A DNA stretch of 12,196 nt from an uncultured Clostridia bacterium (GTDB taxonomy: Bacteria > Bacillota > Clostridia > Oscillospirales > Acutalibacteraceae). The notes under the pieces are model-generated. The model made no database searches, had not been told where the DNA came from, and saw nothing but the letters and a program-made list of their open reading frames with translations. A program made the position numbers and the translations under genes. Each line of letters opens with the position of its first letter. The first letter of the stretch is position 1. Of the stretch, positions 1 to 7,483 are shown piece after piece. The stretch spans positions 1-12,196 of the forward strand of contig CALYNW010000003.1 in the NCBI GenBank assembly GCA_945224895.1. Direction: 5' to 3'.

Positions 1-131
1 GCTTCCGAAACAAGCTTTCCCGTTGTACCTGTTGCGCAAACCTCGTGACGGCTGATAATTCCGCAGTATGCAATACAAAACTGTACAAGAAGCTCTTTTT
101 TTGCATCGTGGGCTATAAGTGCTATATTCAT
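1..131 (-). CDS. mgsA: Methylglyoxal synthase, N-terminal part (runs off left edge)
   Basis: Only the first 43 complete codons lie in the window. The protein begins [19 protein letters not shown] and continues with CATGTTGKL, the signature of methylglyoxal synthase. This cytoplasmic enzyme converts dihydroxyacetone phosphate to methylglyoxal and phosphate, a bypass of lower glycolysis used when phosphate is limiting or sugar phosphates accumulate. H8, D9 and K12 match the conserved substrate-binding segment, and T34-G35-T36-T37-G38 match the phosphate-binding loop. The catalytic aspartate of the family lies further on, outside the window. The ATG at 131 follows a strong GGAGG (141-145) with suitable spacing. 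It sits downstream of the PBP gene on the same strand, but a good promoter in the 100-bp gap suggests separate expression. Identity is confident; completeness of the gene cannot be judged. Confidence 0.93.
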   Translation of the reverse strand, partial: MNIALIAHDAKKELLVQFCIAYCGIISRHEVCATGTTGKLVSE

Positions 132-186
132 AATAGAATTCCTCCTTCTTGTATATATAAAGCATAAAAATGCAATATTTGTGGTT

Positions 187-215
187 ATTTTAACATAAAT
201 TAAAATTTTATTCAA
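187..215 (-). promoter_or_regulatory. Sigma-A promoter of mgsA
   Basis: On the minus strand a TTGAAT -35 box (215-210) and a TAAAAT -10 box (192-187) are separated by exactly 17 bases. The -10 is preceded by TGT, giving an extended -10 (TGn). It lies about 55 bases upstream of the mgsA start and just after the stop of the PBP gene, so mgsA need not depend on read-through from the mre operon. Predicted from consensus match only. Confidence 0.6.
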
Positions 216-231
216 CCGAAATTAAGGAATT

Positions 232-2259
232 TTACGGCAGAATTGTTCCCACCTTTTGGTTAGTCTTTGCGTCGGTGTTATTCTGATACCAATAATCAAT
301 AATCTGAGCCGTTATTTCTGCCGTTTCCGAGCCTGAGCCGGCAAGCTCGACTACAGAAGATACTGCGATTTCCGGCTTGTCATACGGAGCATAGGTAATA
401 AGAAATCCGTTATTTCTTTTTGCTCCGTTTACCTTTACCTCTGACGTACCTGTTTTGCAGGCAACCTTTGTATCAATCTGATTGAAAACAAGATAAGGTC
501 CGCCCTGAGTAGCAACAAGCCTCATACCCTGATGAACCGCATCAAGTGTGCTTTGGCTCAAATCTACCGTATCGGCAACTGTTTTGCTATTTTCATTCAC
601 AGAGCCTGTTGAAGCGGAAATAATTGATTTTACAAAGTGCATTTCGTATCTTGTTCCGCCGTTGGCAACGGTTGAGCAATAATTAGCAAGCTGAAGCGGC
701 GTAAAAAGGTTGTCACTCTGACCGATTGCAGCCTGAAGTGTGTCACCTGCATTCCAAATTCCGCCTGCCTTTTCTCTGTTTTCGGGAGAAGCAAGCATAC
801 CTGACGCCTCTGCAATTTCAACTCCGGTCTTTTCACCGAGACCAAATGCATTCGCATACTCATCCATTTTGCCGATACCCAGCCTCATAGCACAGTTGTA
901 GAAGAAAAGGTTACAGGAATCCTTAAGGGCGGTTTTAACATTTTCTCCGCCGTGAGCCTTACCATGTAAGCATTTAAATTCCTGTTTTCTGTATGTCATA
1001 TTACCTGTACAGGTAAATATTGTATCGTCGCTGATTACGCCCTCCTCAAGAGAAGCACAAGCCACCACCGGCTTAAAGGTTGAACCGGGGGCATATGTTC
1101 CCAGAGCAAATCTGCTCCACAAAGGATTTCTCGGATTTGAGGCAAGCTCATCATATTTATCGTAATAGTCTTTTAAATCAAAGGTTGGATATGATGCGGC
1201 AGCTAAAACGTCTCCGCTGTTGCAGTCCTCAACAACAACTGCTCCTGCTGAGGAAAGTATGCTTACGCTGTTGCAAACGTCTTTAAGCTTATTTTGAGCC
1301 AAAATCTGCAAATCTCTGTCAATGGTAAGGACAACCGTATTTCCCTGAACAGGCTTTTTTGTTACCTCCTCGGTTATTGTACCGTCTCTGCCCACAGTAA
1401 TTGTAAGCTCTCCTGCGGTACCTCTAAGCTCCGACTCCATAGCCCTTTCAATACCCGACTCGCCTATTTGGTCCGTAATTTTATAGCCGTCGTCCTTAAG
1501 CTCGCTGTACTCCTCGGCATTGATTTTGCGGACAGTTCCTAAAATATGAGGAGCAACTGTGGAGTCAACATATTCTCTGTAGGCAACAACGCTGACATCG
1601 GCACCGAGATAGGTTTCCTTATCCTCTTTGATTTTTGCGATTGTTTTGTCGCTTACATCGTCTGCAATGGTAACAGGATTTTCATAGGAAAAAAGAAGCC
1701 TTGTAAGCTCGTATCTGATATTGCCGATTTTCAGAGCCGTTTTATCGTCATAGCCCTCTATTTCGTATTTTTCAAGCATTGCGTCAAAGCAGTTTTGAGC
1801 CGTCGCATAGGGCTGAAGATTAAGCATATCGGCACTTTTCATTGCGGCAATGTCTTCCTTTTTTCCCTTGAATTTAATATTGCCCTTTTTATCTACTTTT
1901 AAAGGAAGATTATTTGCATATTTCTCCTTGTTAGCCTCAAAAAGCTTTATGAGATTATAGATAATCTCATTTCTTTTACGGTTATTTTCGGTTGTGTCAG
2001 CGGCAGGAAAATAAACTGCGTTAAGTATTACGGAATTACCCTGCCTGTTTGTAACAAGGGCGTTACCGTTTCTGTCCACAATTTCGCCCCTTGCGGCTTC
2101 AATGGGAACTACATATTTTTTCTCGGTATTGTTAAGCTCGGAATAATATTCGTTATCACGAATTTGAATCATATAGAGGTCTGCTGCAAAGCCAAAAACT
2201 ACTGCAAGCACAAGAATAAGCGCAATAATACTTCTGCTGCTTTTATATTTGCTTTTCAT
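232..2259 (-). CDS. mrdA: Class B penicillin-binding protein (PBP2/MrdA type), cell-elongation transpeptidase
   Basis: A 675-aa monofunctional D,D-transpeptidase that cross-links peptidoglycan during lateral wall growth, acting outside the membrane and normally partnered with RodA and MreC. One N-terminal membrane anchor spans residues ~11-31. RGEIVDRNG (57-65) opens the non-catalytic dimerisation/pedestal domain (to ~300). The transpeptidase domain follows, with the catalytic tetrad S393-T-F-K396, the second motif S448-C-N450 and the third motif K602-T-G. All three are intact, so the enzyme should be active and beta-lactam binding. The ATG at 2259 has AAAGGAGG (2266-2273) six bases upstream. 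It starts 28 bp after mreD, so it is the last gene of the mreBCD unit. Position beside mreBCD argues for the elongation PBP rather than the division PBP (FtsI) or a sporulation PBP. The gene symbol follows the usual name; some genomes call it pbpA or pbp2. Confidence 0.93.
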   Translation of the reverse strand: MKSKYKSSRSIIALILVLAVVFGFAADLYMIQIRDNEYYSELNNTEKKYVVPIEAARGEIVDRNGNALVTNRQGNSVILNAVYFPAADTTENNRKRNEIIYNLIKLFEANKEKYANNLPLKVDKKGNIKFKGKKEDIAAMKSADMLNLQPYATAQNCFDAMLEKYEIEGYDDKTALKIGNIRYELTRLLFSYENPVTIADDVSDKTIAKIKEDKETYLGADVSVVAYREYVDSTVAPHILGTVRKINAEEYSELKDDGYKITDQIGESGIERAMESELRGTAGELTITVGRDGTITEEVTKKPVQGNTVVLTIDRDLQILAQNKLKDVCNSVSILSSAGAVVVEDCNSGDVLAAASYPTFDLKDYYDKYDELASNPRNPLWSRFALGTYAPGSTFKPVVACASLEEGVISDDTIFTCTGNMTYRKQEFKCLHGKAHGGENVKTALKDSCNLFFYNCAMRLGIGKMDEYANAFGLGEKTGVEIAEASGMLASPENREKAGGIWNAGDTLQAAIGQSDNLFTPLQLANYCSTVANGGTRYEMHFVKSIISASTGSVNENSKTVADTVDLSQSTLDAVHQGMRLVATQGGPYLVFNQIDTKVACKTGTSEVKVNGAKRNNGFLITYAPYDKPEIAVSSVVELAGSGSETAEITAQIIDYWYQNNTDAKTNQKVGTILP

Positions 2260-2287
2260 TACAAACCTCCTTTAACGTTAATAAATC

Positions 2288-2812
2288 TTATATTTCAGGT
2301 AATTCTCTGTATTCAAATTTTTTCTTTACAGGCTTTAGTGTAAGCCACAAAATCGGTGTGATAACAAAGGTGTAAAGCATACAGGGAATATAGAACGTAA
2401 ACAAGGTCATTTCTCCCCCGTCAACACCCTTAATGATAATGAAGAACAGCCAGTACAAAAGGCAATAAACACCTGTGGTTAAAACCGCACAAATCATATT
2501 TGTGATAAACGTATTTCTTGCGATATAGGTTACTAAGGCGCAGGAGAAAAAGCACATAAGCATTATGTAAATTGCATTAAAGCCCATATGAACTCCCGAG
2601 GAAATATCCCACAAAAGTCCTGCAAAAAGCCCCATTAACGCTCCGTACTTCTCATCCTCACCCATAGAAAGTATTATTGAAGCAGGCAAAAGAAGAAAGC
2701 ATCTTGCACCGTTTATTTCAGGGAAAAGTCCCGCTGTATTCTGCAATAAATCGCAAAGCAGTATTATCAGGCAGAAGCTGACATATTTAGCTGTTTTCCG
2801 CTTTTTAGTCAT
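2288..2812 (-). CDS. mreD: Rod shape-determining protein MreD
   Basis: A 174-aa polytopic membrane protein of the elongasome, connecting MreC/MreB with the wall-synthesis enzymes; its exact biochemical role is not settled in the family. After a short basic N-terminus (MTKKRKTAKY) it is almost wholly hydrophobic, with about five membrane segments, and carries the typical GLFAGLLWDISSG stretch in the middle. I choose the ATG at 2812. The frame is open further upstream to an ATG at 2902, but those 30 codons lie inside mreC, are not MreD-like and have no ribosome binding site. The chosen start overlaps the mreC stop by 8 bp (ATGACTAA), and a GTGAGG-type site precedes it, which suggests translational coupling. 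Typical MreD length is ~160-180 aa, which fits. Confidence 0.88.
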   Translation of the reverse strand: MTKKRKTAKYVSFCLIILLCDLLQNTAGLFPEINGARCFLLLPASIILSMGEDEKYGALMGLFAGLLWDISSGVHMGFNAIYIMLMCFFSCALVTYIARNTFITNMICAVLTTGVYCLLYWLFFIIIKGVDGGEMTLFTFYIPCMLYTFVITPILWLTLKPVKKKFEYRELPEI

Positions 2813-3662
2813 TACTGCCCTCACCGCTTTCTTCACCGTAGTCAACAAGAACAAGGCACTTGTCCAGCTTCTTAATATCAGTACCCGGCTCAACAGACGC
2901 ATAGGTGGATATATTAGTAGCCTCGTCGCTGATATCCTTAACTGTTCCTATGATTATACCCTTTGGCATTTTTGAGCTTACACCTGCGGTGGCGATAATT
3001 GAGCCGTAGGAAATTTTAGTAGCCGAATCAAGATTTTCAAATTTACAGTAGCCCTCCTCTGCCAAATCGGCACTGCCTGTAACATAGCTTAACTCGTTTG
3101 TGCTTATATCATATGCCGAAACGGAAAAATCAGGGTCAATAACAGAGCTTACCACACTATAGGTAGGATATGCCTTCTTTATTATTCCCACAAGATATTT
3201 ACCGTATAACACGGCATTTCCGTCCTTGACACCGTTAGCCGTTCCCTTGCTGATAGTAAATGTACAGTATGGATTTGCACTGTCTCTGCCTATAACAGAA
3301 GCCTCTGTAAATTTGAAATCCTTGTTTTCCTCTTTAAGCTCAAGAGCCTCCTTGTAAAGCTCGTTCTGAGCCTTTAAATTGTTATAATCAGCAAGCTGCT
3401 CCTGAAGCTCTCCAAGCTGTGTTTGGAGAGAATCAATCTTTTTTTCGTATTCAGCATTACCCTTTGCATTTTCGGAAATAACGTCAATACCGTCTGAAAT
3501 TTTGCTTGCCACCCAATGGGCAGGGGCAAAAACAGTTCCCACTATTCCCGACTGAGCAGTTTCACCGTGTCCGTTTGCAGCGCTGATAAACATACCCAGC
3601 AGTAAAAGAACTATTATGCTGACTATTAACTTAAAACGACTGCTTTTAAAAAGGTCCTTCAT
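2805..3662 (-). CDS. mreC: Rod shape-determining protein MreC
   Basis: A 285-aa bitopic membrane protein that scaffolds the elongation complex and activates PBP2 from the outer face of the membrane. One membrane segment lies at residues ~11-29. A coiled-coil-prone region at ~65-112 (DSLQTQLGELQEQLADYNNL) drives dimerisation. The beta-rich MreC domain extends from ~118 to 275 and includes VIGRD (123-127), MPKGIIIGTV (232-241) and VEPGTDIKKLDKCLVL near the end. The acidic tail EESGEGSND is unremarkable. The start is only 2 bases after the mreB stop, with AGAAGGGCGC overlapping the end of mreB as the likely ribosome binding site, so translation is probably coupled to mreB. Confidence 0.92.
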   Translation of the reverse strand: MKDLFKSSRFKLIVSIIVLLLLGMFISAANGHGETAQSGIVGTVFAPAHWVASKISDGIDVISENAKGNAEYEKKIDSLQTQLGELQEQLADYNNLKAQNELYKEALELKEENKDFKFTEASVIGRDSANPYCTFTISKGTANGVKDGNAVLYGKYLVGIIKKAYPTYSVVSSVIDPDFSVSAYDISTNELSYVTGSADLAEEGYCKFENLDSATKISYGSIIATAGVSSKMPKGIIIGTVKDISDEATNISTYASVEPGTDIKKLDKCLVLVDYGEESGEGSND

Positions 3663-3664
3663 TT

Positions 3665-4645
3665 TTACTGCGCCCTTCTGAGTTTAATTGATGTACCGAT
3701 TGCAACACAGTCAAGAGGCTTTTCGGGAATGTGAACTGCAATCTTCGTTTCCTTTGAAATTAAATCTGCAAGCCCTCTGAGCTGACTTGCTCCGCCTGCA
3801 AGGTAAATACCTCTGTCGATAATATCTGCCGCAAGCTCAGGAAGTGTAACCTCAAGAGTTTCTTTAATAGCGGCAATAATCTGACCTACAGGCTCTGCCA
3901 AAACCTCTCTGATTTCCTGAGAGGTTATCTCTACGCTTTTAGGAAGACCGTCTACAAGATTTCTTCCCCTAACATCCATAGCGCCCTCACCGTCATATGA
4001 TGATGCAGAGCCGATTTTCAGCTTAATATCCTCGGCAGTATTTCCGCCGATAAGAAGATTATGAGATTTTTTCATATGATTTACAATGGCGTCGTCAAAG
4101 GCATTACCGCCAACCTTTATGCTTCTGCAAGCCGCAATTCCGCCAAGGCTGATAACTGCAACGTCACAGGTGCCTCCGCCGATATCAACTATCATTGAGC
4201 CTGTTGCCTCAAAAACAGGAAGTCCTGAGCCAAGAGCCGCCGCCATTGATTCCTCAATAAGCTCAACCTCCTGAGCACCTGCAGATCTGACTGCGTCCTC
4301 TACCGCTCTTCTTTCAACCTCGGTAACACCGCTGGGCACGCTTACAACAACTCTTGTTTTTGTAAAAAGATTTCTTCTGCTTGAACGGTAAATAAAGCTT
4401 CTGAGCATATCGGAGGTCATATCAAAATCCGCAATAACGCCGTCCTGAAGCGGTCTTACCGCAACGATTGAGCCGGGAGTTCTGCCTATCATAGCCTTTG
4501 CCTCATCACCTGTGGCAAGAACTCTTTTCGACTTAACATCTACTGCCACAACGCTCGGCTCTCTTATAATAACTCTGCCCTTTTTGTCGCAGATAACTGT
4601 ATTCGCAGTACCTAAATCAATACCTAAATCTCTTGAAAAAATCAT
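3665..4645 (-). CDS. mreB: Rod shape-determining protein MreB (bacterial actin)
   Basis: A 326-aa actin-fold ATPase that forms membrane-associated filaments and orients lateral peptidoglycan synthesis. The phosphate-1 loop is GIDLGTANT (8-16). VPSGVTEVERRAV and IEESMAAALGSGLPV follow. The phosphate-2 loop is D154-IGGGTCDVAVIS, and the adenosine motif is LAGGASQLRGL (from 282). Several normally near-invariant positions differ: TCD instead of TTE/TTD in phosphate-2, EES instead of EEP, and GGAS instead of GGGA. A paralogue such as Mbl/MreBH is therefore conceivable, but the gene leads an mreBCD operon. It lacks an N-terminal amphipathic extension, beginning MIFSRDLGIDLG, as is usual in Gram-positives. 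AGAGAG about 9 bases before the ATG is a modest ribosome binding site. First gene of the operon with mreC, mreD and the PBP. Confidence 0.93.
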   Translation of the reverse strand: MIFSRDLGIDLGTANTVICDKKGRVIIREPSVVAVDVKSKRVLATGDEAKAMIGRTPGSIVAVRPLQDGVIADFDMTSDMLRSFIYRSSRRNLFTKTRVVVSVPSGVTEVERRAVEDAVRSAGAQEVELIEESMAAALGSGLPVFEATGSMIVDIGGGTCDVAVISLGGIAACRSIKVGGNAFDDAIVNHMKKSHNLLIGGNTAEDIKLKIGSASSYDGEGAMDVRGRNLVDGLPKSVEITSQEIREVLAEPVGQIIAAIKETLEVTLPELAADIIDRGIYLAGGASQLRGLADLISKETKIAVHIPEKPLDCVAIGTSIKLRRAQ

Positions 4646-4713
4646 AACAAAATCTCTCTTTCACTATACTTGCGACTATTTAAAAATATATAATATCAAA
4701 AATAAGCATATCT

Positions 4714-4742
4714 ATTATATAATAGTACTCCAATTATAACAA
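4714..4742 (-). promoter_or_regulatory. Promoter of the mreBCD-PBP operon
   Basis: On the minus strand TTGTTA (4742-4737) and a perfect TATAAT (4719-4714) are separated by exactly 17 bases, a near-consensus sigma-A promoter. Transcription would begin near 4706, leaving a leader of about 60 bases before the mreB ATG. Very AT-rich DNA upstream, including a 14-bp palindrome at 4747-4760, could act as an UP-like element. Confidence 0.7.
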
Positions 4743-4746
4743 TAGC

Positions 4747-4760
4747 AAATTTTAAAATTT
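4747..4760. repeat. 14-bp AT-only palindrome between divergent promoters
   Basis: AAATTTTAAAATTT reads the same on both strands. It lies directly upstream of the mreB -35 box and 36 bases from the alpha-galactosidase -35 box. In DNA this AT-rich it may simply be low complexity. A binding site for a nucleoid protein or for RNA polymerase alpha subunits is possible but not shown. Confidence 0.35.
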
Positions 4761-4795
4761 TCAAAATATTAAAGAAAATTTTATTTTGTTATATA

Positions 4796-4823
4796 TAGAC
4801 AAAATGAATTCCATGTGTATAAT
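4796..4823 (+). promoter_or_regulatory. Promoter of the alpha-galactosidase gene
   Basis: TAGACA (4796-4801) and a perfect TATAAT (4818-4823) are separated by 16 bases. The predicted transcription start is near 4830 and the gene start is at 4856, giving a short leader that contains the AGGAGAAGG ribosome binding site (4845-4853). No catabolite-response (cre-like) or clear operator palindrome was seen around it. Confidence 0.6.
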
Positions 4824-4855
4824 TTAATTTAGAAAATAAAATTCAGGAGAAGGCT

Positions 4856-6949
4856 ATGAAAATTTTTGATTTAAAAAACAATATTTTTGTCCTTGAAACG
4901 GAAAATACTCACTATGTTATCGGCGTCGACAGGCACGGCAACAACCGCCAAATACACTGGGGTAAAAAATGTAATATTGATGACTACTTCATTTTCGGAA
5001 ATGATTGGGGCGACGAAAATTCAAACCACACCTATCTTGACGAAATGAAGCAGGAATGTACTGTTTTCGGCAGTACAATGTACCGTGACTGCGTGCTGAA
5101 GGCAACCTTTGCCGACGGCTGCAGGGAAATTAATCCTAAATTCGTCAAAGGTGAAATAAACGGCAATACCTTATGCCTAACCTTTGCCGATAAATTATAC
5201 TCTCTGGAATATGATTTAAACTATACATTATTCGATAATACAGATATAATTTCAAGAAATGTTACAGTAAGAAACACGGGAAATGAGCCAATAATCCTTG
5301 AGCGACTCAAAAGTGCAGAATTCACACTTCCCGGTGTAAATCCTTATAAAATCAAGAATACCAATGGTGCATGGGGCGCAGAATTTATGCAAACCGAGGA
5401 TTTGCTTGACGGCGGCAGTCTTGTTTTTGAAAGCAGAAAGGGTATATCGGGACATAATAACTCTCCGTATTTTATTGCTCACAGAAGTGCTGATGAAAAG
5501 CAGGGCGACGTTTATTTTGCATCTCTTGCATACAGCGGGAATTTCAAGGTCAGCGCAACAAGAGATTTGTACGGAATTACAAGAATAATTCTCGGTATGA
5601 ACGACTTTGATTTTGAATATACCCTCAAGGCGGGTGAATGCTTTGACACACCTGTTGTTTACTGCGGATACACAAACGGCTTCGGCGAAATGTCAAGGCA
5701 GATGAACAGATTTTGCATAGAAAACGTACTGCCCAAGCAGTTTAACGACAAAATTCTCCCTGTGCTATACAACTCCTGGGAGGCTACTGAATTCAACGTA
5801 AATGTTAAGCATCAGACAGAGCTTGCAAGGCTTGCCGCTGAAATGGGTGTTGAGCTTTTCGTTATGGATGACGGCTGGTTCGGCAAGAGAAACAACGACC
5901 GTGCAGGCTTGGGCGACTGGTTCGTAAACAAAGAAAAATTCCCTAACGGGCTTGATGAGCTTATACAGAATGTAAATAATTTTGGTATGGACTTCGGACT
6001 GTGGGTAGAGCCTGAAATGGTAAATGCCGACAGTGACCTGTTCAGGGCACATCCCGAATGGACATACCACTATGACACAAGAGAGGCAAGCGAATTAAGG
6101 CACCAGCTTGTGCTTAATATGACAAGAAAGGATGTACAGGAATACATACTAAATGTGCTTGATAATCTACTGACAAACCACAATATAAAGTATATCAAGT
6201 GGGATATGAACAGACCGTTTTCGGAAACGGGAGCAGAAAATCTTGAAAATCCGAAAATGCTTTATTATCTTCACACCAAGGCAGTTTACAATATTGTTGA
6301 CACACTTAAGAAGCGTCATCCTGACATTGCTATCGAAAGCTGCGCCTCGGGAGGCGGAAGATGCGACTTGGGAGCACTTAGCCATTATGACCAGGCTTGG
6401 ACAAGTGATAATACAGACGGTATAGACAGAATGACCATTCAAAAGGGATATTCTCTTTTAAGACCTACCAAAACAATGCGTGCCTGGGTAACCGACATTG
6501 CAGGAATTAACAAGCCCTGCTCACTTGATTTCAGATTTAATATTGCTATGCAGGGGTCACTGGGAATCGGTGGAAACCTTTTGAACTACAGCAAGGAGGA
6601 CCTTGAAATCTGCAAAAGAAATGTTGCATTTTATAAGGAAATACGTGACATTGTTCAGTTCGGAGACCTGTACAGAATTCTTGACGCCGAGGAGGACGAA
6701 ATACTGATGAATCAGTACGTCACACCTGATAAGTCACGTTCCGTTGCATTCATTGCCGCAAGAGGAACAAGATTTTACAAAAAGAGAATTCCCATTACCT
6801 TTGACGGACTTGACGAAAACAAAAAATACAAGCTGCATCTTCACGGGGAGGATTTTGAAAAAACAGGCTCCTTCCTTATGAATGTGGGAATACCTATCCA
6901 CGTACACGGTGCATATTTTAATGAAACAGTAGTACTTACAGAAATTTAA
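4856..6949 (+). CDS. Alpha-galactosidase, glycoside hydrolase family 36
   Basis: A 697-aa enzyme that releases terminal alpha-1,6-linked galactose from melibiose, raffinose-family sugars or galactomannan fragments. The N-terminal beta-sandwich covers roughly residues 1-310, the TIM barrel ~310-600 and a small beta domain the rest. Barrel motifs in order are MDDGWFG (D338-D339-G-W), GDWFVNKEKFPNGL, FGLWVEPEMVN, KWDMNR with nucleophile D450, ESCASGGGRCD, and SDNTD with probable acid/base D518. The CASGGGR segment and the WVEPEMVN motif are classic for bacterial GH36 enzymes such as AgaB/MelA. No signal peptide is present, so it works in the cytoplasm on imported oligosaccharides. At 697 aa it is slightly shorter than the usual 720-750. 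AGGAGAAGG precedes the ATG. It is a single-gene unit with its own promoter and terminator and no adjacent transporter, so uptake must be encoded elsewhere. Substrate preference cannot be read from the sequence. Confidence 0.94.
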   Translation: MKIFDLKNNIFVLETENTHYVIGVDRHGNNRQIHWGKKCNIDDYFIFGNDWGDENSNHTYLDEMKQECTVFGSTMYRDCVLKATFADGCREINPKFVKGEINGNTLCLTFADKLYSLEYDLNYTLFDNTDIISRNVTVRNTGNEPIILERLKSAEFTLPGVNPYKIKNTNGAWGAEFMQTEDLLDGGSLVFESRKGISGHNNSPYFIAHRSADEKQGDVYFASLAYSGNFKVSATRDLYGITRIILGMNDFDFEYTLKAGECFDTPVVYCGYTNGFGEMSRQMNRFCIENVLPKQFNDKILPVLYNSWEATEFNVNVKHQTELARLAAEMGVELFVMDDGWFGKRNNDRAGLGDWFVNKEKFPNGLDELIQNVNNFGMDFGLWVEPEMVNADSDLFRAHPEWTYHYDTREASELRHQLVLNMTRKDVQEYILNVLDNLLTNHNIKYIKWDMNRPFSETGAENLENPKMLYYLHTKAVYNIVDTLKKRHPDIAIESCASGGGRCDLGALSHYDQAWTSDNTDGIDRMTIQKGYSLLRPTKTMRAWVTDIAGINKPCSLDFRFNIAMQGSLGIGGNLLNYSKEDLEICKRNVAFYKEIRDIVQFGDLYRILDAEEDEILMNQYVTPDKSRSVAFIAARGTRFYKKRIPITFDGLDENKKYKLHLHGEDFEKTGSFLMNVGIPIHVHGAYFNETVVLTEI

Positions 6950-6958
6950 AACAACAGC

Positions 6959-6999
6959 AAAACCGCAGTAATCATTTTTCGGATTACTGCGGTTTTTTT
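6959..6999 (+). terminator. Intrinsic terminator after alpha-galactosidase, possibly bidirectional
   Basis: The arms AACCGCAGTAATC (6961-6973) and GATTACTGCGGTT (6982-6994) pair without mismatch. Further A-T pairs at the base bring the stem to about 15 bp, with an 8-base loop and a run of seven T (6993-6999). On the opposite strand the stem is followed by only four T, so it may also end the convergent PepSY/Xre transcript with lower efficiency. It lies between two convergent genes. Confidence 0.9.
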
Positions 7000-7015
7000 A
7001 ACTTATTAGGCTTTA

Positions 7016-7465
7016 TTAATCAAAATCAAGTGGCTCCTGAGACCTTGAAACGATTTCCCCTGTTGATGAATCTATGTCATATTCATACTCTGTTTTGGCG
7101 TCGTGGAAATCTATTTCATAAACCTGTCTGCCGTTATCGTAATCAAGCTTCTCCGAGGTAAAGACAACGGTGCTTGCATCATTAAAGCCTGCATCCTTAA
7201 GGGCAGTATTTTTTGCATCGTCAACAGTAATCTTTGTCTGATTTACAGAGGACTGATTTGTTACCTCCTGAGTATTTCCCTGTGTCTGTGAGGTCTGACT
7301 TTCCTGCTGTGAGGGCTCATTAACACTTTGCTCAGTGGCAATTTCCGAATTACTAACTGATGTTTTGCATGCTGCAACGGCTATTGATACTGCAATTACA
7401 GCAGCAATTATGACAATTAATATAACTGCAAGGACTGATAATAAGCCTTTTTCTTTTTTATCCAT
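7016..7465 (-). CDS. Membrane-anchored PepSY-domain protein
   Basis: A 149-aa protein. A basic start (MDKKEK) leads into a long hydrophobic segment at ~8-32 ending AVAAC, where C33 could be a lipobox cysteine (V-A-A-C). Either a lipoprotein or a simple N-terminal anchor is possible, with the rest outside the membrane. Residues ~35-77 form a low-complexity Ser/Gln/Thr/Asn linker. Residues ~78-142 are a PepSY domain: ITVDDAKNTALKDAG, then the KLDYDNGRQVYEIDF strand and YEYDIDSSTGEIVS. PepSY domains occur in protease propeptides and in small secreted proteins thought to bind or inhibit peptidases; the actual partner here is unknown. AAAGGAGA precedes the ATG well. It starts 18 bp after the stop of the Xre gene and is almost certainly co-transcribed, so it may act in the same membrane signalling pathway. 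Confidence 0.85.
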   Translation of the reverse strand: MDKKEKGLLSVLAVILIVIIAAVIAVSIAVAACKTSVSNSEIATEQSVNEPSQQESQTSQTQGNTQEVTNQSSVNQTKITVDDAKNTALKDAGFNDASTVVFTSEKLDYDNGRQVYEIDFHDAKTEYEYDIDSSTGEIVSRSQEPLDFD

Positions 7466-7483
7466 ATAAATTCTCCTTTTGTC

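Noticed and set aside
1546..1902. 118-codon open frame on the plus strand inside the PBP gene
   Set aside because: It is antisense to a well-supported PBP with intact motifs; no ribosome binding site and no family features.
2813..2902. Upstream extension of mreD by 30 codons to an ATG at 2902
   Set aside because: The extra codons overlap mreC, are not MreD-like and have no ribosome binding site; the ATG at 2812 overlaps the mreC stop in the usual coupled manner and gives a normal length.
5765..6070. 101-codon minus-strand frame inside alpha-galactosidase
   Set aside because: It is antisense to the catalytic barrel region of a clear GH36 enzyme; shadow frame.
7103..7291. 62-codon plus-strand frame opposite the PepSY gene
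   Set aside because: The PepSY domain and good ribosome binding site on the minus strand explain the region.
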